64,000 nucleotides of DNA from Cognatundibacterium squillarum (GTDB lineage: Bacteria; Pseudomonadota; Gammaproteobacteria; Burkholderiales; Burkholderiaceae_D): positions 351,752 to 415,751 of the forward strand of contig NZ_BMYU01000004.1 in the NCBI RefSeq assembly GCF_014652435.1. The letters run 5' to 3'. The notes beneath the pieces were generated by a model, which was given only the letters and a program-made list of their open reading frames with translations, made no database searches and was not told the DNA's origin. Shown here piece by piece: positions 46,960 to 57,898 of the stretch. Made by a program: the position numbers and the translations under genes. Positions within the stretch are counted from its first letter, which is position 1, and the number at the start of each line of letters is the position of its first letter.

Positions 46960-48783
46960 TTATAAAGCGCCTTTATCAGTCTTTTGCAATGACTGATAGA
47001 AAGTATCTGCGTTCTGATAACCGACGACACGGGTATCCTGCATTTCCTGACCGCGCGAATCGAAGAAAATGATGCCGGGCGGGCCAAATAAACCAAAGCG
47101 CTTCAGCAAAGCTTTGTCATCGGCGTTATTGGCCGTCACATCAGCTTGCAGCAACAGCATGGTTTCCATCTTGGCGCGTACGCGATCATCGGTGAATGTC
47201 AGCTTTTCCATTTCCTTACAGGACACACACCAGTCGGCATAAAAATCCAGCACTGCGACTTTGCCTTTGTTTTGCGCAAGCACCTGATCCAGTTCAGCGA
47301 CAGATTTAATACGCTTGAACGTTACTCCATGCTTTTGAGTACCAGTCAGGTGCGCAACCGGTGCAAACACATCGCGACCACCGGTCGCAACGCCAACACC
47401 CTGCAACAAGCCCAGCAAGACAAATATCACACCTATCGCTTTACCCAGTTTGCCGGAGCGCTGAATAGCCAGTGCATAGACACCGTAAGCACCGAACAGG
47501 AGCGCCCAACCAGTCATTTGCATCCAGGCAGGAATCACGGGCGAAATCATCCACAGCGCCATACCGAGCATCAGCACGCCGAAGAATTTTTTAATGTTTT
47601 CCATCCAGATACCGGCTTTCGGCAACAGACTACCGGCGGAAATACCCACCAGTAACAACGGCACACCCATACCGATGGCAATCGAAAACATCGCGATACC
47701 ACCGACCATGATGTCGCGGGTCTGACTGATATACACCAGCGCGCCGATCAGCGGACCAGTCACGCATGGGCCGACGATCAGTGCCGAAACTGCTCCCATC
47801 AGAAACACGCCCAGCAGTTTGCCGAACCGGCCGTCACGCTGTTTCTCGGATACCTGGGTCAGACGTGTCTGAATCGCTGCAGGCATCTGCAACTGATAGA
47901 CGTTAAACATAGACAGCGCCAGAACCACCATCAGCAATGCGAATGCGCTGAGTACCCACGGATTTTGCAATGTTGCTGCGAGGCCTTCACCCGCCAGACC
48001 GGCGGCAATACCCATGCCTGTGTAAATCAGCGACATACCGAGCACATAGGCCAGCGATAAAGCGAATGCCCGTGCGCGTGTAACCGACGCACCTTCACCG
48101 ACGATGATGAAGGACAGAATCGGTACCATAGGCAATACACATGGCGTCAGCGACAAACCCAGACCAAGTACAAAGAACAACGGGATGATGACAACCAGGC
48201 GACCACTCTTCAGCGCACCGGCGATACGGCTGCTGAGATCACCCTGCGACGCAATTTCTTTCGGTGTTTCCGCTGATGTTACCGGCATGGAGCCAGCGCT
48301 GCCAGCATTCGCGTTACCACCAGCGGCCGCCGCAGTCAGTTTGAATTCCTGATCCAGCGGCGGATAACACAAGCCCTGATCCGCACATCCCTGACGCGTC
48401 ACTTTGAGTGTAAAGCTGCCATCTGACAGAACAGGAACGCGAACCACCAGCCCGTCACGGTAGGTCTCGACTTCCTTGTTAAAGGTTTCATCGAATTTCA
48501 CTTTACCGGATGGCAGCACCGGCTCGCCGATTTTTCCGTCCGGAGAGCTGAATTTCAGGCGCTCGCGGTACAAATAGTAACCACTCGCTATCGTAAATTT
48601 CACTTCTGCAACGTTACCGTCAACGATTTGCGCCTGAACCGGGAATGCCTGCTCGGGATCAAGAAATTCCTGCGCATGTGCGCCGGCCATCCATACCAGC
48701 CAGCCTGTCAGCAGCAGGAACACCTGCTGTAATTGTCGTATCCATCCTGCGGATACGTTCGGAGTATATGTCGCTGCTTTCAT
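46960..48783 (-). CDS. dsbD: thiol:disulfide interchange protein DsbD
   Basis: DsbD moves electrons from cytoplasmic thioredoxin across the inner membrane to periplasmic thiol proteins, including those needed for cytochrome c maturation. The 607 residues have a signal region ending at about GAHAQ, an N-terminal DsbD-alpha domain with a Cys pair (GCADQGLC), an eight-segment membrane domain with LTPCVLPMVP and GPCVTGPL, and a C-terminal thioredoxin domain with CVSC. The ATG at 48783 overlaps the cutA stop by 4 nt. Confidence 0.96.
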   Translation of the reverse strand: MKAATYTPNVSAGWIRQLQQVFLLLTGWLVWMAGAHAQEFLDPEQAFPVQAQIVDGNVAEVKFTIASGYYLYRERLKFSSPDGKIGEPVLPSGKVKFDETFNKEVETYRDGLVVRVPVLSDGSFTLKVTRQGCADQGLCYPPLDQEFKLTAAAAGGNANAGSAGSMPVTSAETPKEIASQGDLSSRIAGALKSGRLVVIIPLFFVLGLGLSLTPCVLPMVPILSFIIVGEGASVTRARAFALSLAYVLGMSLIYTGMGIAAGLAGEGLAATLQNPWVLSAFALLMVVLALSMFNVYQLQMPAAIQTRLTQVSEKQRDGRFGKLLGVFLMGAVSALIVGPCVTGPLIGALVYISQTRDIMVGGIAMFSIAIGMGVPLLLVGISAGSLLPKAGIWMENIKKFFGVLMLGMALWMISPVIPAWMQMTGWALLFGAYGVYALAIQRSGKLGKAIGVIFVLLGLLQGVGVATGGRDVFAPVAHLTGTQKHGVTFKRIKSVAELDQVLAQNKGKVAVLDFYADWCVSCKEMEKLTFTDDRVRAKMETMLLLQADVTANNADDKALLKRFGLFGPPGIIFFDSRGQEMQDTRVVGYQNADTFYQSLQKTDKGAL

Positions 48784-49118
48784 TCTTTTCCTGTCTGTTC
48801 CTCTAGCCAATGCAGATATGCCGGCAAACCGGCAACCACGGGGACCGCGATGATCTCCGGTACATCATAAGGGTGGTGTTCATGCAGATAAGCTTCCAGC
48901 GCCGCGTAACGCGTACTCAGAGTCTTGATGTGCATACTGACTTCAACGGCCTGCTCAGTTTTTCCATCCCACCTGTACACAGACTGTATTCCGGGCAGGA
49001 TGTTCACACATGCGGCAAGTTTATTTTCAACGATGGCATGTGCTAGTGTCGTTGCAACTGTCTGATCGGGTACATTGGTCAGTACCAGTATGTATTGTGA
49101 CTGTGCATTTTTCATCAT
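48780..49118 (-). CDS. cutA: divalent cation tolerance protein CutA
   Basis: CutA is a small trimeric protein of the PII-like fold, historically linked to copper tolerance but of unclear function. The 112 residues include the family blocks LAACVNILPGIQSVYRWDGK and HPYDVPEIIAVPV. The ATG at 49118 is preferred; the upstream extension contains part of the rplQ terminator region. CutA and DsbD are adjacent in many proteobacteria. Confidence 0.94.
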   Translation of the reverse strand: MMKNAQSQYILVLTNVPDQTVATTLAHAIVENKLAACVNILPGIQSVYRWDGKTEQAVEVSMHIKTLSTRYAALEAYLHEHHPYDVPEIIAVPVVAGLPAYLHWLEEQTGKE

Positions 49119-49190
49119 CACTATTTTACCTTTCAGGCAGAAATTTTTCCTGTGCCGATAAGGCTTGGGCAGAATCAAAAACGTTCAGAT

Positions 49191-49223
49191 AAAAAAAAAC
49201 CGCTCAGCGAACTGAGCGGTTTT
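49191..49223 (-). terminator. intrinsic terminator after rplQ
   Basis: AAAACCGCTCAG and CTGAGCGGTTTT flank a 4-nt loop, followed on the minus strand by a run of nine or more U residues. It closes the ribosomal protein cluster 17 bp after rplQ. Confidence 0.92.
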
Positions 49224-49239
49224 CCGGAAAATCTGAGAA

Positions 49240-49635
49240 TTACTCAGCAGCTGGAACTTCAGCTACGTCAGAAATCTCTGGACGATCTACCAGTTCAACG
49301 AAAGCCATCGGTGCATTGTCGCCAACGCGGAAACCCATTTTCAGGATACGCAGGTAGCCACCTGGACGGGTAGCGTAGCGTGGGCCGATTTCAGCAAACA
49401 GTTTCTGAACGATTTCGCGGTCACGCAGACGAGCGAATGCCAGACGTTTGTTTGCCAGCGTGTTTGTTTTACCCATAGTGATCAGAGGCTCAACAACGCG
49501 ACGCAGCTCTTTTGCTTTTGGCACAGTTGTTTTGATTGCTTCGTGACGCAGCAGGGAAACTGCCATGTTACGGAGCATTGCCAGACGATGGGAAGAAGTA
49601 CGGTTCAGCTTACGTAAGCCGTGACGATGACGCAT
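49240..49635 (-). CDS. rplQ: 50S ribosomal protein L17
   Basis: The 131 residues start [17 protein letters not shown], the conserved L17 N-terminus, and are of standard length. It is the last gene of the alpha operon, following rpoA by 109 bp; this gap holds a perfect 8-bp hairpin (49714-49733) without a U-run. A strong terminator follows. Confidence 0.97.
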   Translation of the reverse strand: MRHRHGLRKLNRTSSHRLAMLRNMAVSLLRHEAIKTTVPKAKELRRVVEPLITMGKTNTLANKRLAFARLRDREIVQKLFAEIGPRYATRPGGYLRILKMGFRVGDNAPMAFVELVDRPEISDVAEVPAAE

Positions 49636-49713
49636 AATAATTTCCTTTCAGGTTTATAAAAGCCAGCTCTTCTATCAGCACAAGCTGCGGGCCGGTACGC
49701 TACTACTACGGGA

Positions 49714-49733
49714 GGGATGAGTGACCTCATCCC
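49714..49733 (-). other. hairpin between rpoA and rplQ
   Basis: GGGATGAG and CTCATCCC are exact complements around a 4-nt loop. There is no U-run. It could be a processing or mRNA stability element. Confidence 0.4.
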
Positions 49734-49744
49734 GAATTCTTCAA

Positions 49745-50722
49745 TTACTTCTCGAGACCGGCTGGCGGCCAGTTTTCGAGTTTCATGCCCAGAGACAGAC
49801 CACGGGAAGCCAGAACTTCTTTGATTTCGTTCAGAGACTTACGGCCGAGGTTCGGTGTCTTCAGCAGTTCATTTTCGCTACGCTGGATCAGATCACCAAT
49901 GTAGTAAATGTTTTCTGCTTTCAGGCAGTTTGCAGAACGTACTGTCAGTTCCAGATCATCAACAGGACGCAGCAATACCGGATCAACCGCAGGCGCGCGG
50001 GACGGTGCTTCGGTTGTTGTTTCTGTGCCTTCCAGTGCTGCGAATACGGTCAGCTGATCAACCAGTACGCGTGCGGACTGACGAATCGCTTCTTCAGGGG
50101 AAATCACACCGTTAGTTTCGATGTTGATTACCAGTTTATCCAGATCGGTACGCTGCTCCACACGAGCAGATTCAACTGCATAAGAAACACGGCGAACAGG
50201 AGAGAAAGATGCATCCAGAATCATGCGACCGATGGTTTTATTCGCATCTTCAGACAGACGACGAATGTTACCAGGCACATAACCGCGGCCTTTTTCTACT
50301 TTGATCTGCATATCCAGCTTGCCACCTGTGCTCAGGTTAGCGATCTGGTGTTCAGGATTGATGATTTCAACGTCGTGTGGCAATTCGATATCGGATGCCA
50401 GAACAGCGCCTTCACCATCTTTTTTAAGCGTCAGGGTCACTTCATCGCGGTTGTGCAGTTTGAAAACCACACCTTTCAGGTTGAGCAGAATATCAACGAC
50501 GTCTTCCTGAACACCGTCCAGCGAGGAGTACTCGTGAACAACACCGGCAATAGTAACTTCAGTCGGTGCATAACCAGTCATGGTGGACAGCAGTACGCGA
50601 CGCAGCGCATTACCCAGTGTATGACCATAACCGCGCTCAAACGGTTCCATTGTCACTTTAGCGTGACCAGGACCCAGTGTTTCTACGTCGATAATACGTG
50701 GCTTCAACAGATTTGTTTGCAT
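49745..50722 (-). CDS. rpoA: DNA-directed RNA polymerase subunit alpha
   Basis: The 325-residue subunit nucleates RNA polymerase assembly (N-terminal domain, with [22 protein letters not shown] block) and binds UP elements and activators (C-terminal domain with [19 protein letters not shown] and [14 protein letters not shown]). AAGGAC precedes the ATG. A strong terminator-shaped hairpin separates it from rpsD upstream, which is unusual for the alpha operon. Confidence 0.98.
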   Translation of the reverse strand: MQTNLLKPRIIDVETLGPGHAKVTMEPFERGYGHTLGNALRRVLLSTMTGYAPTEVTIAGVVHEYSSLDGVQEDVVDILLNLKGVVFKLHNRDEVTLTLKKDGEGAVLASDIELPHDVEIINPEHQIANLSTGGKLDMQIKVEKGRGYVPGNIRRLSEDANKTIGRMILDASFSPVRRVSYAVESARVEQRTDLDKLVINIETNGVISPEEAIRQSARVLVDQLTVFAALEGTETTTEAPSRAPAVDPVLLRPVDDLELTVRSANCLKAENIYYIGDLIQRSENELLKTPNLGRKSLNEIKEVLASRGLSLGMKLENWPPAGLEK

Positions 50723-50776
50723 GAAATGTCCTTTTCAATACCCTCGGCTCGTTACACCGATAAGGCTGATGGCATT

Positions 50777-50811
50777 AAAGAAAAACGCCTGCCTGAAAAC
50801 TCAGGCAGGCG
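50777..50811 (-). terminator. terminator-shaped hairpin between rpsD and rpoA
   Basis: On the minus strand CGCCTGCCTGA and TCAGGCAGGCG pair perfectly over 11 bp around GTTT and are followed by TTTTTCTTT. It has every mark of an intrinsic terminator but stands inside the alpha operon, 13 bp past rpsD and 55 bp before rpoA. Confidence 0.8.
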
Positions 50812-50824
50812 GTACTGACCCGGA

Positions 50825-51448
50825 TTAACGGGAATACAATTCAACGATCAGAGATTCGTTAACATCGTGAGCGATGTCGGAACGATCTGGCATCGATTTG
50901 AAAGTACCTTCCATTTTCTTGGCATCAACAGAAACCCAGATTGGGAAACCGATGTTTTCTGCCAGAGACAGGGATTCAACGATACGTGCTTGTTTTTTCG
51001 CTTTTTCACGAACAGCAACTACGTCACCTGCTTTAACTTGGTAAGAAGCGATGTTAACAACGTTGCCGTTAACAGTGATTGCTTTGTGACTTACCAGCTG
51101 ACGAGCTTCTGCACGTGTGGAACCGTAGCCCATACGATACACAACGTTGTCCAGACGGGATTCCAGCAATTTCAGCAGAGTTTCGCCAGTGTTGCCTTTT
51201 TGACGGTCTGCTTCAGCGAAGTAACGACGGAACTGACGTTCCAGAACGCCGTACATACGTTTAACTTTTTGCTTTTCACGCAGCTGGTTACCGAAGTCAG
51301 AAGTACGTGCACCGGAAGTGCGACCGTGCTGACCTGGTTTTACGTCCAGTTTGCATTTGGAATCCAGAGAGCGGCGTGCGCTCTTCAGGAACAGATCTGT
51401 GCCTTCGCGGCGGGCCAGTTTGGCCTTAGGTCCGATATAACGTGCCAC
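50825..51448 (-). CDS. rpsD: 30S ribosomal protein S4
   Basis: S4 is a primary 16S rRNA binder and, in E. coli, the translational repressor of its operon. The 207 residues start from a GTG codon at 51448 with AAGGAA 7 nt upstream, giving the family N-terminus (M)[15 protein letters not shown]; the upstream extension is non-homologous. The S4 domain is seen in [23 protein letters not shown] terminator-shaped hairpin precedes the gene. Confidence 0.96.
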   Translation of the reverse strand: MARYIGPKAKLARREGTDLFLKSARRSLDSKCKLDVKPGQHGRTSGARTSDFGNQLREKQKVKRMYGVLERQFRRYFAEADRQKGNTGETLLKLLESRLDNVVYRMGYGSTRAEARQLVSHKAITVNGNVVNIASYQVKAGDVVAVREKAKKQARIVESLSLAENIGFPIWVSVDAKKMEGTFKSMPDRSDIAHDVNESLIVELYSR

Positions 51449-51560
51449 AATAATTTCCTTTTCAATGACGCAGGACATGCCCGCGCTAGTCTGATCCCGA
51501 TTTGATCAGACAGTGGTCTTAAAAAGCCGGCCCTGTCGTAACAGGAAAGGCCAATACACA

Positions 51561-51588
51561 ACACAAAACCCGCCTATTAAAGGGCGGG
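51561..51588 (-). terminator. terminator-shaped hairpin between rpsK and rpsD
   Basis: CCCGCC and GGCGGG pair around an 8-nt loop and are followed on the minus strand by TTTTGTGTTG. It lies 52 bp past rpsK and could attenuate transcription into rpsD-rpoA-rplQ. Confidence 0.6.
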
Positions 51589-51639
51589 CGTAAATTCTAA
51601 CGAAATTTTCGTCAGAACACCAGCGACTTTCGTCACTGA

Positions 51640-52044
51640 TTAGATACGGCGGCGTTTTGGAGGACGGCAGCCGTTGTGCGGAACTGGTGTAACGTCCTGG
51701 ATCACAGAAATCTTGATACCGAGAGCGTTCAGTGCACGTACAGAAGATTCACGGCCTGGGCCTGGACCTTTGATACGCACTTCCAGATTTTTGATACCGC
51801 ATTCAACTGCAACTTTACCTGCAGTTTCAGCAGCAACCTGAGCTGCAAAAGGTGTCGATTTACGCGAACCTTTGAAGCCTGCACCACCGGCAGTTGCCCA
51901 AGACAACGCGTTGCCTTGACGATCAGTGATCGTGATGATGGTGTTGTTGAAAGAAGCGTGAACGTGTGCGATACCTTCCGATACGTTCTTTTTAACTTTC
52001 TTACGCGCACGTGCTGCTGCTGCGCTAGATTGAGCTTTTGCCAT
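51640..52044 (-). CDS. rpsK: 30S ribosomal protein S11
   Basis: The 134 residues contain the family blocks [22 protein letters not shown] and [15 protein letters not shown] at the C-terminus. S11 lies at the platform of the small subunit near the mRNA exit. The gene follows rpsM by 31 bp. Confidence 0.97.
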   Translation of the reverse strand: MAKAQSSAAAARARKKVKKNVSEGIAHVHASFNNTIITITDRQGNALSWATAGGAGFKGSRKSTPFAAQVAAETAGKVAVECGIKNLEVRIKGPGPGRESSVRALNALGIKISVIQDVTPVPHNGCRPPKRRRI

Positions 52045-52075
52045 AATGTTTTCCTTGGATCCGGGCTAGCCTGGA

Positions 52076-52441
52076 TTATTTCTTCAAAGATTGAGCTGCT
52101 TTACGTGGGCCTTTACGTGTACGCGCATTGGTGCGTGTACGCTGACCACGAACTGGCAGACCCTTACGATGACGCAAGCCACGATAGCAACCGAGGTCCA
52201 TCAGACGCTTGATGCTCATGGACAATTCACGGCGCAGATCGCCCTCGACAACAAACTTCGCGATTTCATCACGCAGTTTTTCGAGTTCGCTGTCGTCCAG
52301 ATCTTTCACTTTTTTAGTGGTCGGAACGCCAGTTGCTGCACAGATGTCTTGTGCGCGTGGACGGCCGATACCATAGATCGCTGTCAGGCCGATTACGGTA
52401 TGCTGATGATTTGGGATGTTAACCCCTGCAATACGTGCCAT
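52076..52441 (-). CDS. rpsM: 30S ribosomal protein S13
   Basis: The 121 residues begin [14 protein letters not shown] and contain [20 protein letters not shown], both diagnostic of S13, which contacts tRNAs and the 50S head bridge. It opens the alpha operon, 26 bp downstream of rpmJ. Confidence 0.97.
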   Translation of the reverse strand: MARIAGVNIPNHQHTVIGLTAIYGIGRPRAQDICAATGVPTTKKVKDLDDSELEKLRDEIAKFVVEGDLRRELSMSIKRLMDLGCYRGLRHRKGLPVRGQRTRTNARTRKGPRKAAQSLKK

Positions 52442-52467
52442 TCGTTATTCCTCGTTCAATAGGTTTA

Positions 52468-52581
52468 TCAACCTTGGCGCTGTTTGTGACGTGGTTCGGT
52501 GCAGATCACACGAACAACGCCTTTGCGCTTGATGATTTTGCAGTTGCGGCAGATCCGCTTAACTGATGCGAGAACTTTCAT
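52468..52581 (-). CDS. rpmJ: 50S ribosomal protein L36
   Basis: This 37-codon gene translates as [15 protein letters not shown], then [19 protein letters not shown], and ends RQG. The zinc-ribbon ligands Cys11, Cys14, Cys27 and His32 are all present, so it is the zinc-binding form. It sits between infA (33 bp) and rpsM (26 bp), the normal place. Confidence 0.96.
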   Translation of the reverse strand: MKVLASVKRICRNCKIIKRKGVVRVICTEPRHKQRQG

Positions 52582-52614
52582 AATTGCCCTCTTCCCTTAT
52601 TTATTCACTTAAAT

Positions 52615-52833
52615 TTACTTGGTACGGAACACTATTCGCGCCCGGCTTAAATCATAAGGCGTCAATTCTACCGTGACCTTATCACCAGGCAAAATGCGAA
52701 TGTAATTCATACGCATTTTGCCGGAAATATGGCCAAGCACAACATGTCCGTTTTCCAACTTAACTCGAAATGTTGCATTCGGAAGATTCTCCAGAATCTC
52801 GCCTTGCATTTGTATAACGTCGTCTTTTGCCAT
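52615..52833 (-). CDS. infA: translation initiation factor IF-1
   Basis: The 72 residues form a single S1/OB domain ([37 protein letters not shown]). IF-1 binds the 30S A site during initiation. Location between secY and rpmJ is typical of betaproteobacteria. Confidence 0.97.
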   Translation of the reverse strand: MAKDDVIQMQGEILENLPNATFRVKLENGHVVLGHISGKMRMNYIRILPGDKVTVELTPYDLSRARIVFRTK

Positions 52834-52848
52834 TCGTTCTGATTCCGC

Positions 52849-54183
52849 TTATCGTGTCGGCATGCCGCCTTTGAAATTTGCCTTGCGAAGAAGTGATTCA
52901 TATTGCTGGGACATAATGTAATTCTGTACCTGCGCCATGAAATCCATCGTCACGACAACAATAATCAACAGCGATGTACCACCGAAATAGAAAGGAACTT
53001 TCCATTTCGCCACCAGAAACTCCGGCAGCAAACATACCAGTGTGATATAGATCGCACCAGACAGTGTCAGACGCATCAGGATCTTATCGATATAACGCGC
53101 TGTTTGCTCACCCGGACGAATACCAGGAACAAATGCACCGCTTTTCTTCAGGTTGTCCGCAGTTTCTTTGCTGTTGAATACCAGTGCGGTATAAAAGAAG
53201 CAGAAAAATACGATAGCAACTGCGTACAGCAGAGCATGAATCGGCTCCCCCGGCGCCATCGATGCAGCCAGATCTTTCAGAAAATTGACGAATCCCGAAG
53301 AAGAATCTGCACCTTTGGTGAACCAGCTGGTGATAGTAGCCGGAAACAGGATAATCGACGATGCGAAAATCGGAGGAATCACGCCAGCCATATTCAATTT
53401 CAATGGCAAGTGTGTACTCTGACCGCCGTAAACCTTGTTACCAACCTGACGTTTCGCGTAATTGACCAGAATCTTACGCTGACCACGCTCAATAAATACA
53501 ACCATGTACGTGACAGCAGCGGCAATCACACAGATCAGCAGAACAGAAAAACCGCCCATCTGACCTTCATTCACCTGTTGCAGCAAGCCGCTCAGCGCAG
53601 CCGGCAAACCTGCAGCGATACCGGCAAAGATAATGATAGAGATACCATTACCCAAACCACGCTCCGTAATTTGCTCGCCCAGCCACATCAGGAACATAGT
53701 CCCGGTGACCAGCGTTACAACGGTTGTAAAACGAAATGCAAAGCCCGGATCCAGCACCAGACCAGTCTGCCCCTCAAGCCCAAACGCAATAAAGTAAGCC
53801 TGCAGGGTCGCAAGCACCACTGTACCGTAGCGCGTGTACTGAGTAATCTTTCTGCGGCCGGCTTCACCCTCTTTTTTGAGAGCTTCCAGCTGCGGAGAGA
53901 CGATGGACATCAACTGCATGATAATCGATGCCGAAATATACGGCATGATACCGAGCGCAAACACGGTTGCCCGTGACAATGCACCACCGGAGAACATGTT
54001 AAACATCCCCAAAATACCATTCTGGTTTTGCTTAAACAAGTCATCCAATGCAGTCGGGTTGATGCCAGGAACAGGAATATGTGCCCCGATCCTGTAGACA
54101 ACCAGCGCGGCAAGCAGGAACCAGAGTCGGCCCCATGGAAATCCGCTTGCAGCACTTTTAGCTTGTTGTGGAGATGTCGCCAA
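52849..54183 (-). CDS. secY: preprotein translocase subunit SecY
   Basis: SecY is the ten-segment channel of the Sec translocon. The 444 residues include the family segments IPVPGINP near the start, [24 protein letters not shown] block mid-protein and the cytoplasmic loop [22 protein letters not shown]. It lies between rplO and infA. Confidence 0.98.
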   Translation of the reverse strand: MATSPQQAKSAASGFPWGRLWFLLAALVVYRIGAHIPVPGINPTALDDLFKQNQNGILGMFNMFSGGALSRATVFALGIMPYISASIIMQLMSIVSPQLEALKKEGEAGRRKITQYTRYGTVVLATLQAYFIAFGLEGQTGLVLDPGFAFRFTTVVTLVTGTMFLMWLGEQITERGLGNGISIIIFAGIAAGLPAALSGLLQQVNEGQMGGFSVLLICVIAAAVTYMVVFIERGQRKILVNYAKRQVGNKVYGGQSTHLPLKLNMAGVIPPIFASSIILFPATITSWFTKGADSSSGFVNFLKDLAASMAPGEPIHALLYAVAIVFFCFFYTALVFNSKETADNLKKSGAFVPGIRPGEQTARYIDKILMRLTLSGAIYITLVCLLPEFLVAKWKVPFYFGGTSLLIIVVVTMDFMAQVQNYIMSQQYESLLRKANFKGGMPTR

Positions 54184-54207
54184 TTGTTACTCCGGTGTCT
54201 GCACTGA

Positions 54208-54639
54208 TTAAGCGACCGTACCGCCAGCAGCTTCGATTGCAGCTTTAGCGCCTTTAGTGACAGCCAAGCCGTTCAAAGTTACTTTCTTGGAGATCGAACC
54301 GGACAGAATCACACGTACAGAACGTGCGAGTTCATGAACGATACCGGCTTGTTTCAGTGCCAGTACGTCGATTTCTGTCACAGGCAGATTTTCCAGGTCG
54401 GACAAACGTACTTCTGCTTTAAACGGTGTTGCCAGCGATTTGAAACCGCGTTTTGGCAAACGGCGTTGCAGAGGCATCTGACCGCCTTCGAAACCAACTT
54501 TGTGGAAGCCGCCCGAACGGGATTTCTGACCTTTATGGCCACGGCCTGCAGTTTTACCTAATCCAGAGCCGATACCACGACCAACGCGACGTTTGGCGTG
54601 TTTTGCACCGGCAGCTGGTTGAATGTTATTCAATTCCAT
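54208..54639 (-). CDS. rplO: 50S ribosomal protein L15
   Basis: The 143 residues start [20 protein letters not shown] and contain the glycine/arginine-rich [19 protein letters not shown] stretch that penetrates 23S rRNA. It follows rpmD by 29 bp. Confidence 0.97.
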   Translation of the reverse strand: MELNNIQPAAGAKHAKRRVGRGIGSGLGKTAGRGHKGQKSRSGGFHKVGFEGGQMPLQRRLPKRGFKSLATPFKAEVRLSDLENLPVTEIDVLALKQAGIVHELARSVRVILSGSISKKVTLNGLAVTKGAKAAIEAAGGTVA

Positions 54640-54668
54640 TATTTTGCTCCGAGTCTAAGCCTGTCGAC

Positions 54669-54848
54669 TTAGCCTACTACCTTTACCAGGTAGGCGACTT
54701 TATTGATCATGCCACGTACCGCTGGTGTATCTTGCAATTCCGAAACGGAATTTACACGACGCAGGCCCAGGCCACGTACTGTTGCACGGTGATCCTGACG
54801 TGTACCGATCAGGCCTTTGACCAATTGCACTTTAATAGTCTTCGACAT
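54669..54848 (-). CDS. rpmD: 50S ribosomal protein L30
   Basis: The 59-residue protein ([36 protein letters not shown]) is standard L30. The ATG at 54848 is chosen because the longer frame overlaps the end of rpsE with non-family residues; a GGAG site lies just upstream. Confidence 0.95.
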   Translation of the reverse strand: MSKTIKVQLVKGLIGTRQDHRATVRGLGLRRVNSVSELQDTPAVRGMINKVAYLVKVVG

Positions 54849-54858
54849 TGTGCTCTCC

Positions 54859-55377
54859 TTAACCGAGGATTTCTTCAACGGTTTTGCCGCGTTTCGCTGC
54901 AATATCCGCTGGAGTGCTCATTTTTGCCAGACCATCCAGTGTTGCACGAACCATGTTGTAAGGGTTTGTGGAACCGTGGGATTTAGCAACCACGTTTACA
55001 ACACCCATTACTTCAAAAATCGCGCGCATTGGACCACCAGCGATCACACCAGTACCGTCTTTAGCTGGAGAAATCATCACTGTAGACGCACCGTGCTTAC
55101 CAACAACAGAGTGCTGCAGAGTACCGTTTTTTAACGGCACTTTGATCATTTTGCGACGTGCTTCTTCCATTGCTTTCTGAACAGCAACTGGAACCTCTTT
55201 GGACTTACCTTTGCCCATGCCGATGCGGCCATCGCCATCACCAACGACTGTCAACGCAGCGAAGCCCATGATACGACCACCCTTAACCACTTTGGTTACA
55301 CGGTTGATCGAAATCATTTTTTCGCGCATGCCATCATCCGGTTTGTCGGCTGCTGTTTTTGCTTGCATTTTTGCCAT
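54859..55377 (-). CDS. rpsE: 30S ribosomal protein S5
   Basis: The 172 residues contain the S5 double-stranded RNA-binding block [21 protein letters not shown] and the [20 protein letters not shown] block. S5 acts in mRNA helicase activity and decoding fidelity. It follows rplR by 11 bp. Confidence 0.97.
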   Translation of the reverse strand: MAKMQAKTAADKPDDGMREKMISINRVTKVVKGGRIMGFAALTVVGDGDGRIGMGKGKSKEVPVAVQKAMEEARRKMIKVPLKNGTLQHSVVGKHGASTVMISPAKDGTGVIAGGPMRAIFEVMGVVNVVAKSHGSTNPYNMVRATLDGLAKMSTPADIAAKRGKTVEEILG

Positions 55378-55388
55378 GACAATTTTCC

Positions 55389-55751
55389 TTAGAACTTCAA
55401 GCCGGCTTCACGGGCAGCTTCTGCCAGTGCTTTGATACGGCCGTGGTAACGGAAACCGGAGCGGTCAAACGCAACTTCGGTAACCCCTGCTTTGATAGCC
55501 TTCTCTGCAACGCGTTTGCCGATCAGAGTTGCTGCTGCGACGTTGCCGCCAACACCAGTTTTGCCAGCCAATTCTGCACGAACTTCTTTTTCCACGGTGG
55601 AAGCGGAAGCTACAACTTTGGCGTCTGGGCCAATGATGTTTGCGTAAATGTGCAGGTTGGTGCGATGCACGGCCAGGCGATTCACTTTGAGTTCTGCGAT
55701 CTTCGCACGGGTTTTGCGTGCGCGGCGCAGACGTGACTGTTTCTTGTCCAT
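55389..55751 (-). CDS. rplR: 50S ribosomal protein L18
   Basis: The 120 residues begin [17 protein letters not shown] and end with the family [27 protein letters not shown]18 binds 5S rRNA. The ATG at 55751 has AGGGG 7 nt upstream; a TTG two codons earlier is less likely. Confidence 0.96.
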   Translation of the reverse strand: MDKKQSRLRRARKTRAKIAELKVNRLAVHRTNLHIYANIIGPDAKVVASASTVEKEVRAELAGKTGVGGNVAAATLIGKRVAEKAIKAGVTEVAFDRSGFRYHGRIKALAEAAREAGLKF

Positions 55752-55763
55752 CGTCAACCCCTA

Positions 55764-56297
55764 TTACTTCTTCTTGGTTTCTTTGATAATAACCACTTCG
55801 TCCACATAACGAACACCCTTGCCTTTGTATGGCTCTGGGCTGCGGTATGCACGGACTTCAGCTGCAACCTGACCAACTTTTTGCTTGTTAACACCTTTGA
55901 TAACAATTTCAGTCGGGGTCGGAGTTGCACAGGTTACGCCTTCAGGCATCTGATGTACTACTGGGTGAGAAAAACCCAGAGACAGATTCAGTTTGTCGCC
56001 TTGAGCTTGTGCTTTGTAACCAACACCAACCAAAGAGAGCTTGCGCTCAAAGCCTTTGGTTACGCCAGTTACCATATTGTTGACCAAAGCACGCAGTGTA
56101 CCGGTCATCGCGTTTGCTTCGCGAGTTTCGTTTGCTGGTGCAAAAGTCAGGGTACCGTTATCGTTAGCAACTGTAACCAGACCATTCAGGCCTTGGCTCA
56201 GTACGCCTTGCGGACCCTTAACTGTGATTTGCTCTGCAGAAATAGCGACTTCTGCGCCGGCTGGCAGAGCGATTGGCATCTTACCTACTCGAGACAT
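55764..56297 (-). CDS. rplF: 50S ribosomal protein L6
   Basis: The 177 residues show the two L6 domains, starting [14 protein letters not shown] and ending with the basic [16 protein letters not shown] signature. It lies 10 bp after rpsH. Confidence 0.97.
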   Translation of the reverse strand: MSRVGKMPIALPAGAEVAISAEQITVKGPQGVLSQGLNGLVTVANDNGTLTFAPANETREANAMTGTLRALVNNMVTGVTKGFERKLSLVGVGYKAQAQGDKLNLSLGFSHPVVHQMPEGVTCATPTPTEIVIKGVNKQKVGQVAAEVRAYRSPEPYKGKGVRYVDEVVIIKETKKK

Positions 56298-56307
56298 CTT
56301 TCACTCC

Positions 56308-56703
56308 TTAGGCGACGTAGCAAATTACTTCGCCACCGACACCGGTTGCGCGCGCTTTACGATCTGTCATAACGCCTTTTGGTGTAGATACAATCGCTAC
56401 ACCCAGACCGTTCAACACACTTGGAATCTCGTCTTTACCACGGTAAATACGGAGACCTGGGCGCGATACACGTTCCAGACGCTCAATAACAGGACGTCCT
56501 GCATAATATTTCAGACCGATGTTCAATTCAGTCTTACCTGCAGTTTCAGTAACTGCGAAATCTTCAATGTAACCTTCGTCTTTCAGAACAGTTGCGATAG
56601 CAACTTTTACTTTGGAAGACGGCATCGCAACGGAAGCTTTGCTAACAACTTGTGCGTTACGGATGCGGGTCAGCATATCGGCGATAGGATCGCTCATACT
56701 CAT
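56308..56703 (-). CDS. rpsH: 30S ribosomal protein S8
   Basis: The 131 residues start [18 protein letters not shown] and end with the family [20 protein letters not shown] region. S8 is a primary 16S rRNA binder and, in E. coli, represses the spc operon at the rplE region. Confidence 0.97.
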   Translation of the reverse strand: MSMSDPIADMLTRIRNAQVVSKASVAMPSSKVKVAIATVLKDEGYIEDFAVTETAGKTELNIGLKYYAGRPVIERLERVSRPGLRIYRGKDEIPSVLNGLGVAIVSTPKGVMTDRKARATGVGGEVICYVA

Positions 56704-56717
56704 TGCTAATTCTCCTA

Positions 56718-57023
56718 TTACCAGCTGGCTTTAGTCATACCCGGGATTTCGCCACGCATGGCGATCTCACGGACCTTAATACGGCCCAGACCGAATTTAC
56801 GGAATGTACCACGTGGGCGACCTGTCAGAGCGCAGCGATTGCGTTGACGTGTAGGATTCGCATTGCGTGGCAGAGTCTGCAACTTCAGGCGCGCTTCGTA
56901 GCGCTCTTCTTCAGTTTTAGACTGGTCTTCGATGATGGCCTTCAGTTCAGCGCGTTTACCGGCGAATTTCTTCACCAGATCCGCACGCTTCTTCTCACGA
57001 TTAATCAGTGCCAGTTTTGCCAT
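56718..57023 (-). CDS. rpsN: 30S ribosomal protein S14 (zinc-independent form)
   Basis: The 101 residues ([31 protein letters not shown]) are the long C-minus form without CxxC zinc motifs. In contrast rpmJ in the same operon is the zinc form. Confidence 0.97.
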   Translation of the reverse strand: MAKLALINREKKRADLVKKFAGKRAELKAIIEDQSKTEEERYEARLKLQTLPRNANPTRQRNRCALTGRPRGTFRKFGLGRIKVREIAMRGEIPGMTKASW

Positions 57024-57030
57024 GGCGACC

Positions 57031-57570
57031 TCAGTTTCTGAACGGGAATTTAAATGCGGCGAGGAGCGCTTTCGCTTCTTCGTCGGTCTTAGCTGTCGTC
57101 GTGATACTGATATTCATACCACGCAGCGCATCGATTTTGTCGTATTCGATTTCAGGGAAAATAATCTGTTCCTTGACACCGATGTTGTAGTTACCACGAC
57201 CATCAAATGCACGACCAGACACACCACGGAAGTCACGTACACGAGGCAGCGCAACAGTGATAAAACGATCCAGGAATTCGTACATATGCGCGCCGCGCAG
57301 AGTCACCATACAGCCAATTGGGTAACCTTCACGGATTTTAAAGCCAGCGATCGCTTTACGTGCTTTGGTCACAACAGGTTTTTGACCTGCAATCTTTGTC
57401 AGATCACCAACAGCATGTTCAATCACTTTCTTGTCCGCAACTGCTTCAGACAAACCCATATTCAGGGTAATCTTAGTAATGCGCGGAACTTCCATCGAAG
57501 ACTTATAACCAAACTTTTCAGTCAGTTCGCTAACGATTTTATCTTTATATAATGCTTGGAGACGGGCCAT
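57031..57570 (-). CDS. rplE: 50S ribosomal protein L5
   Basis: The 179 residues contain [12 protein letters not shown], a [21 protein letters not shown] block and the C-terminal [21 protein letters not shown]5 binds 5S rRNA and contacts the P-site tRNA. It lies 4 bp after rplX. Confidence 0.97.
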   Translation of the reverse strand: MARLQALYKDKIVSELTEKFGYKSSMEVPRITKITLNMGLSEAVADKKVIEHAVGDLTKIAGQKPVVTKARKAIAGFKIREGYPIGCMVTLRGAHMYEFLDRFITVALPRVRDFRGVSGRAFDGRGNYNIGVKEQIIFPEIEYDKIDALRGMNISITTTAKTDEEAKALLAAFKFPFRN

Positions 57571-57574
57571 GATG

Positions 57575-57889
57575 TTATGCCTTCACAACTTCGCCAGTAG
57601 ATTTAAAGACGCGAACTTTTTTACCATCCACAACTTTAAAACCTACACGGTCTGCCTTGCCAGATGCAGCATTAAATAACGCCACATTGGACACATGAAT
57701 CGGCATCAGTTTATCTACGATGCCACCAACTGCGCCTGTCATAGGATTAGGCTTAACCGCTTTTTTAGCAACGTTAACGCCAGCAACGATAACATAATCA
57801 GCACTGACAACTGCCTGCACCTGACCACGTTTACCTTTATCTTTACCCGTCAAGACGATGACTTCGTCATTTTTACGAATCTTGTTCAT
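57575..57889 (-). CDS. rplX: 50S ribosomal protein L24
   Basis: The 104 residues begin [22 protein letters not shown], the KOW motif of L24, an early assembly initiator of the large subunit. It lies 9 bp after rplN. Confidence 0.97.
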   Translation of the reverse strand: MNKIRKNDEVIVLTGKDKGKRGQVQAVVSADYVIVAGVNVAKKAVKPNPMTGAVGGIVDKLMPIHVSNVALFNAASGKADRVGFKVVDGKKVRVFKSTGEVVKA

Positions 57890-57898
57890 GACGACTCC

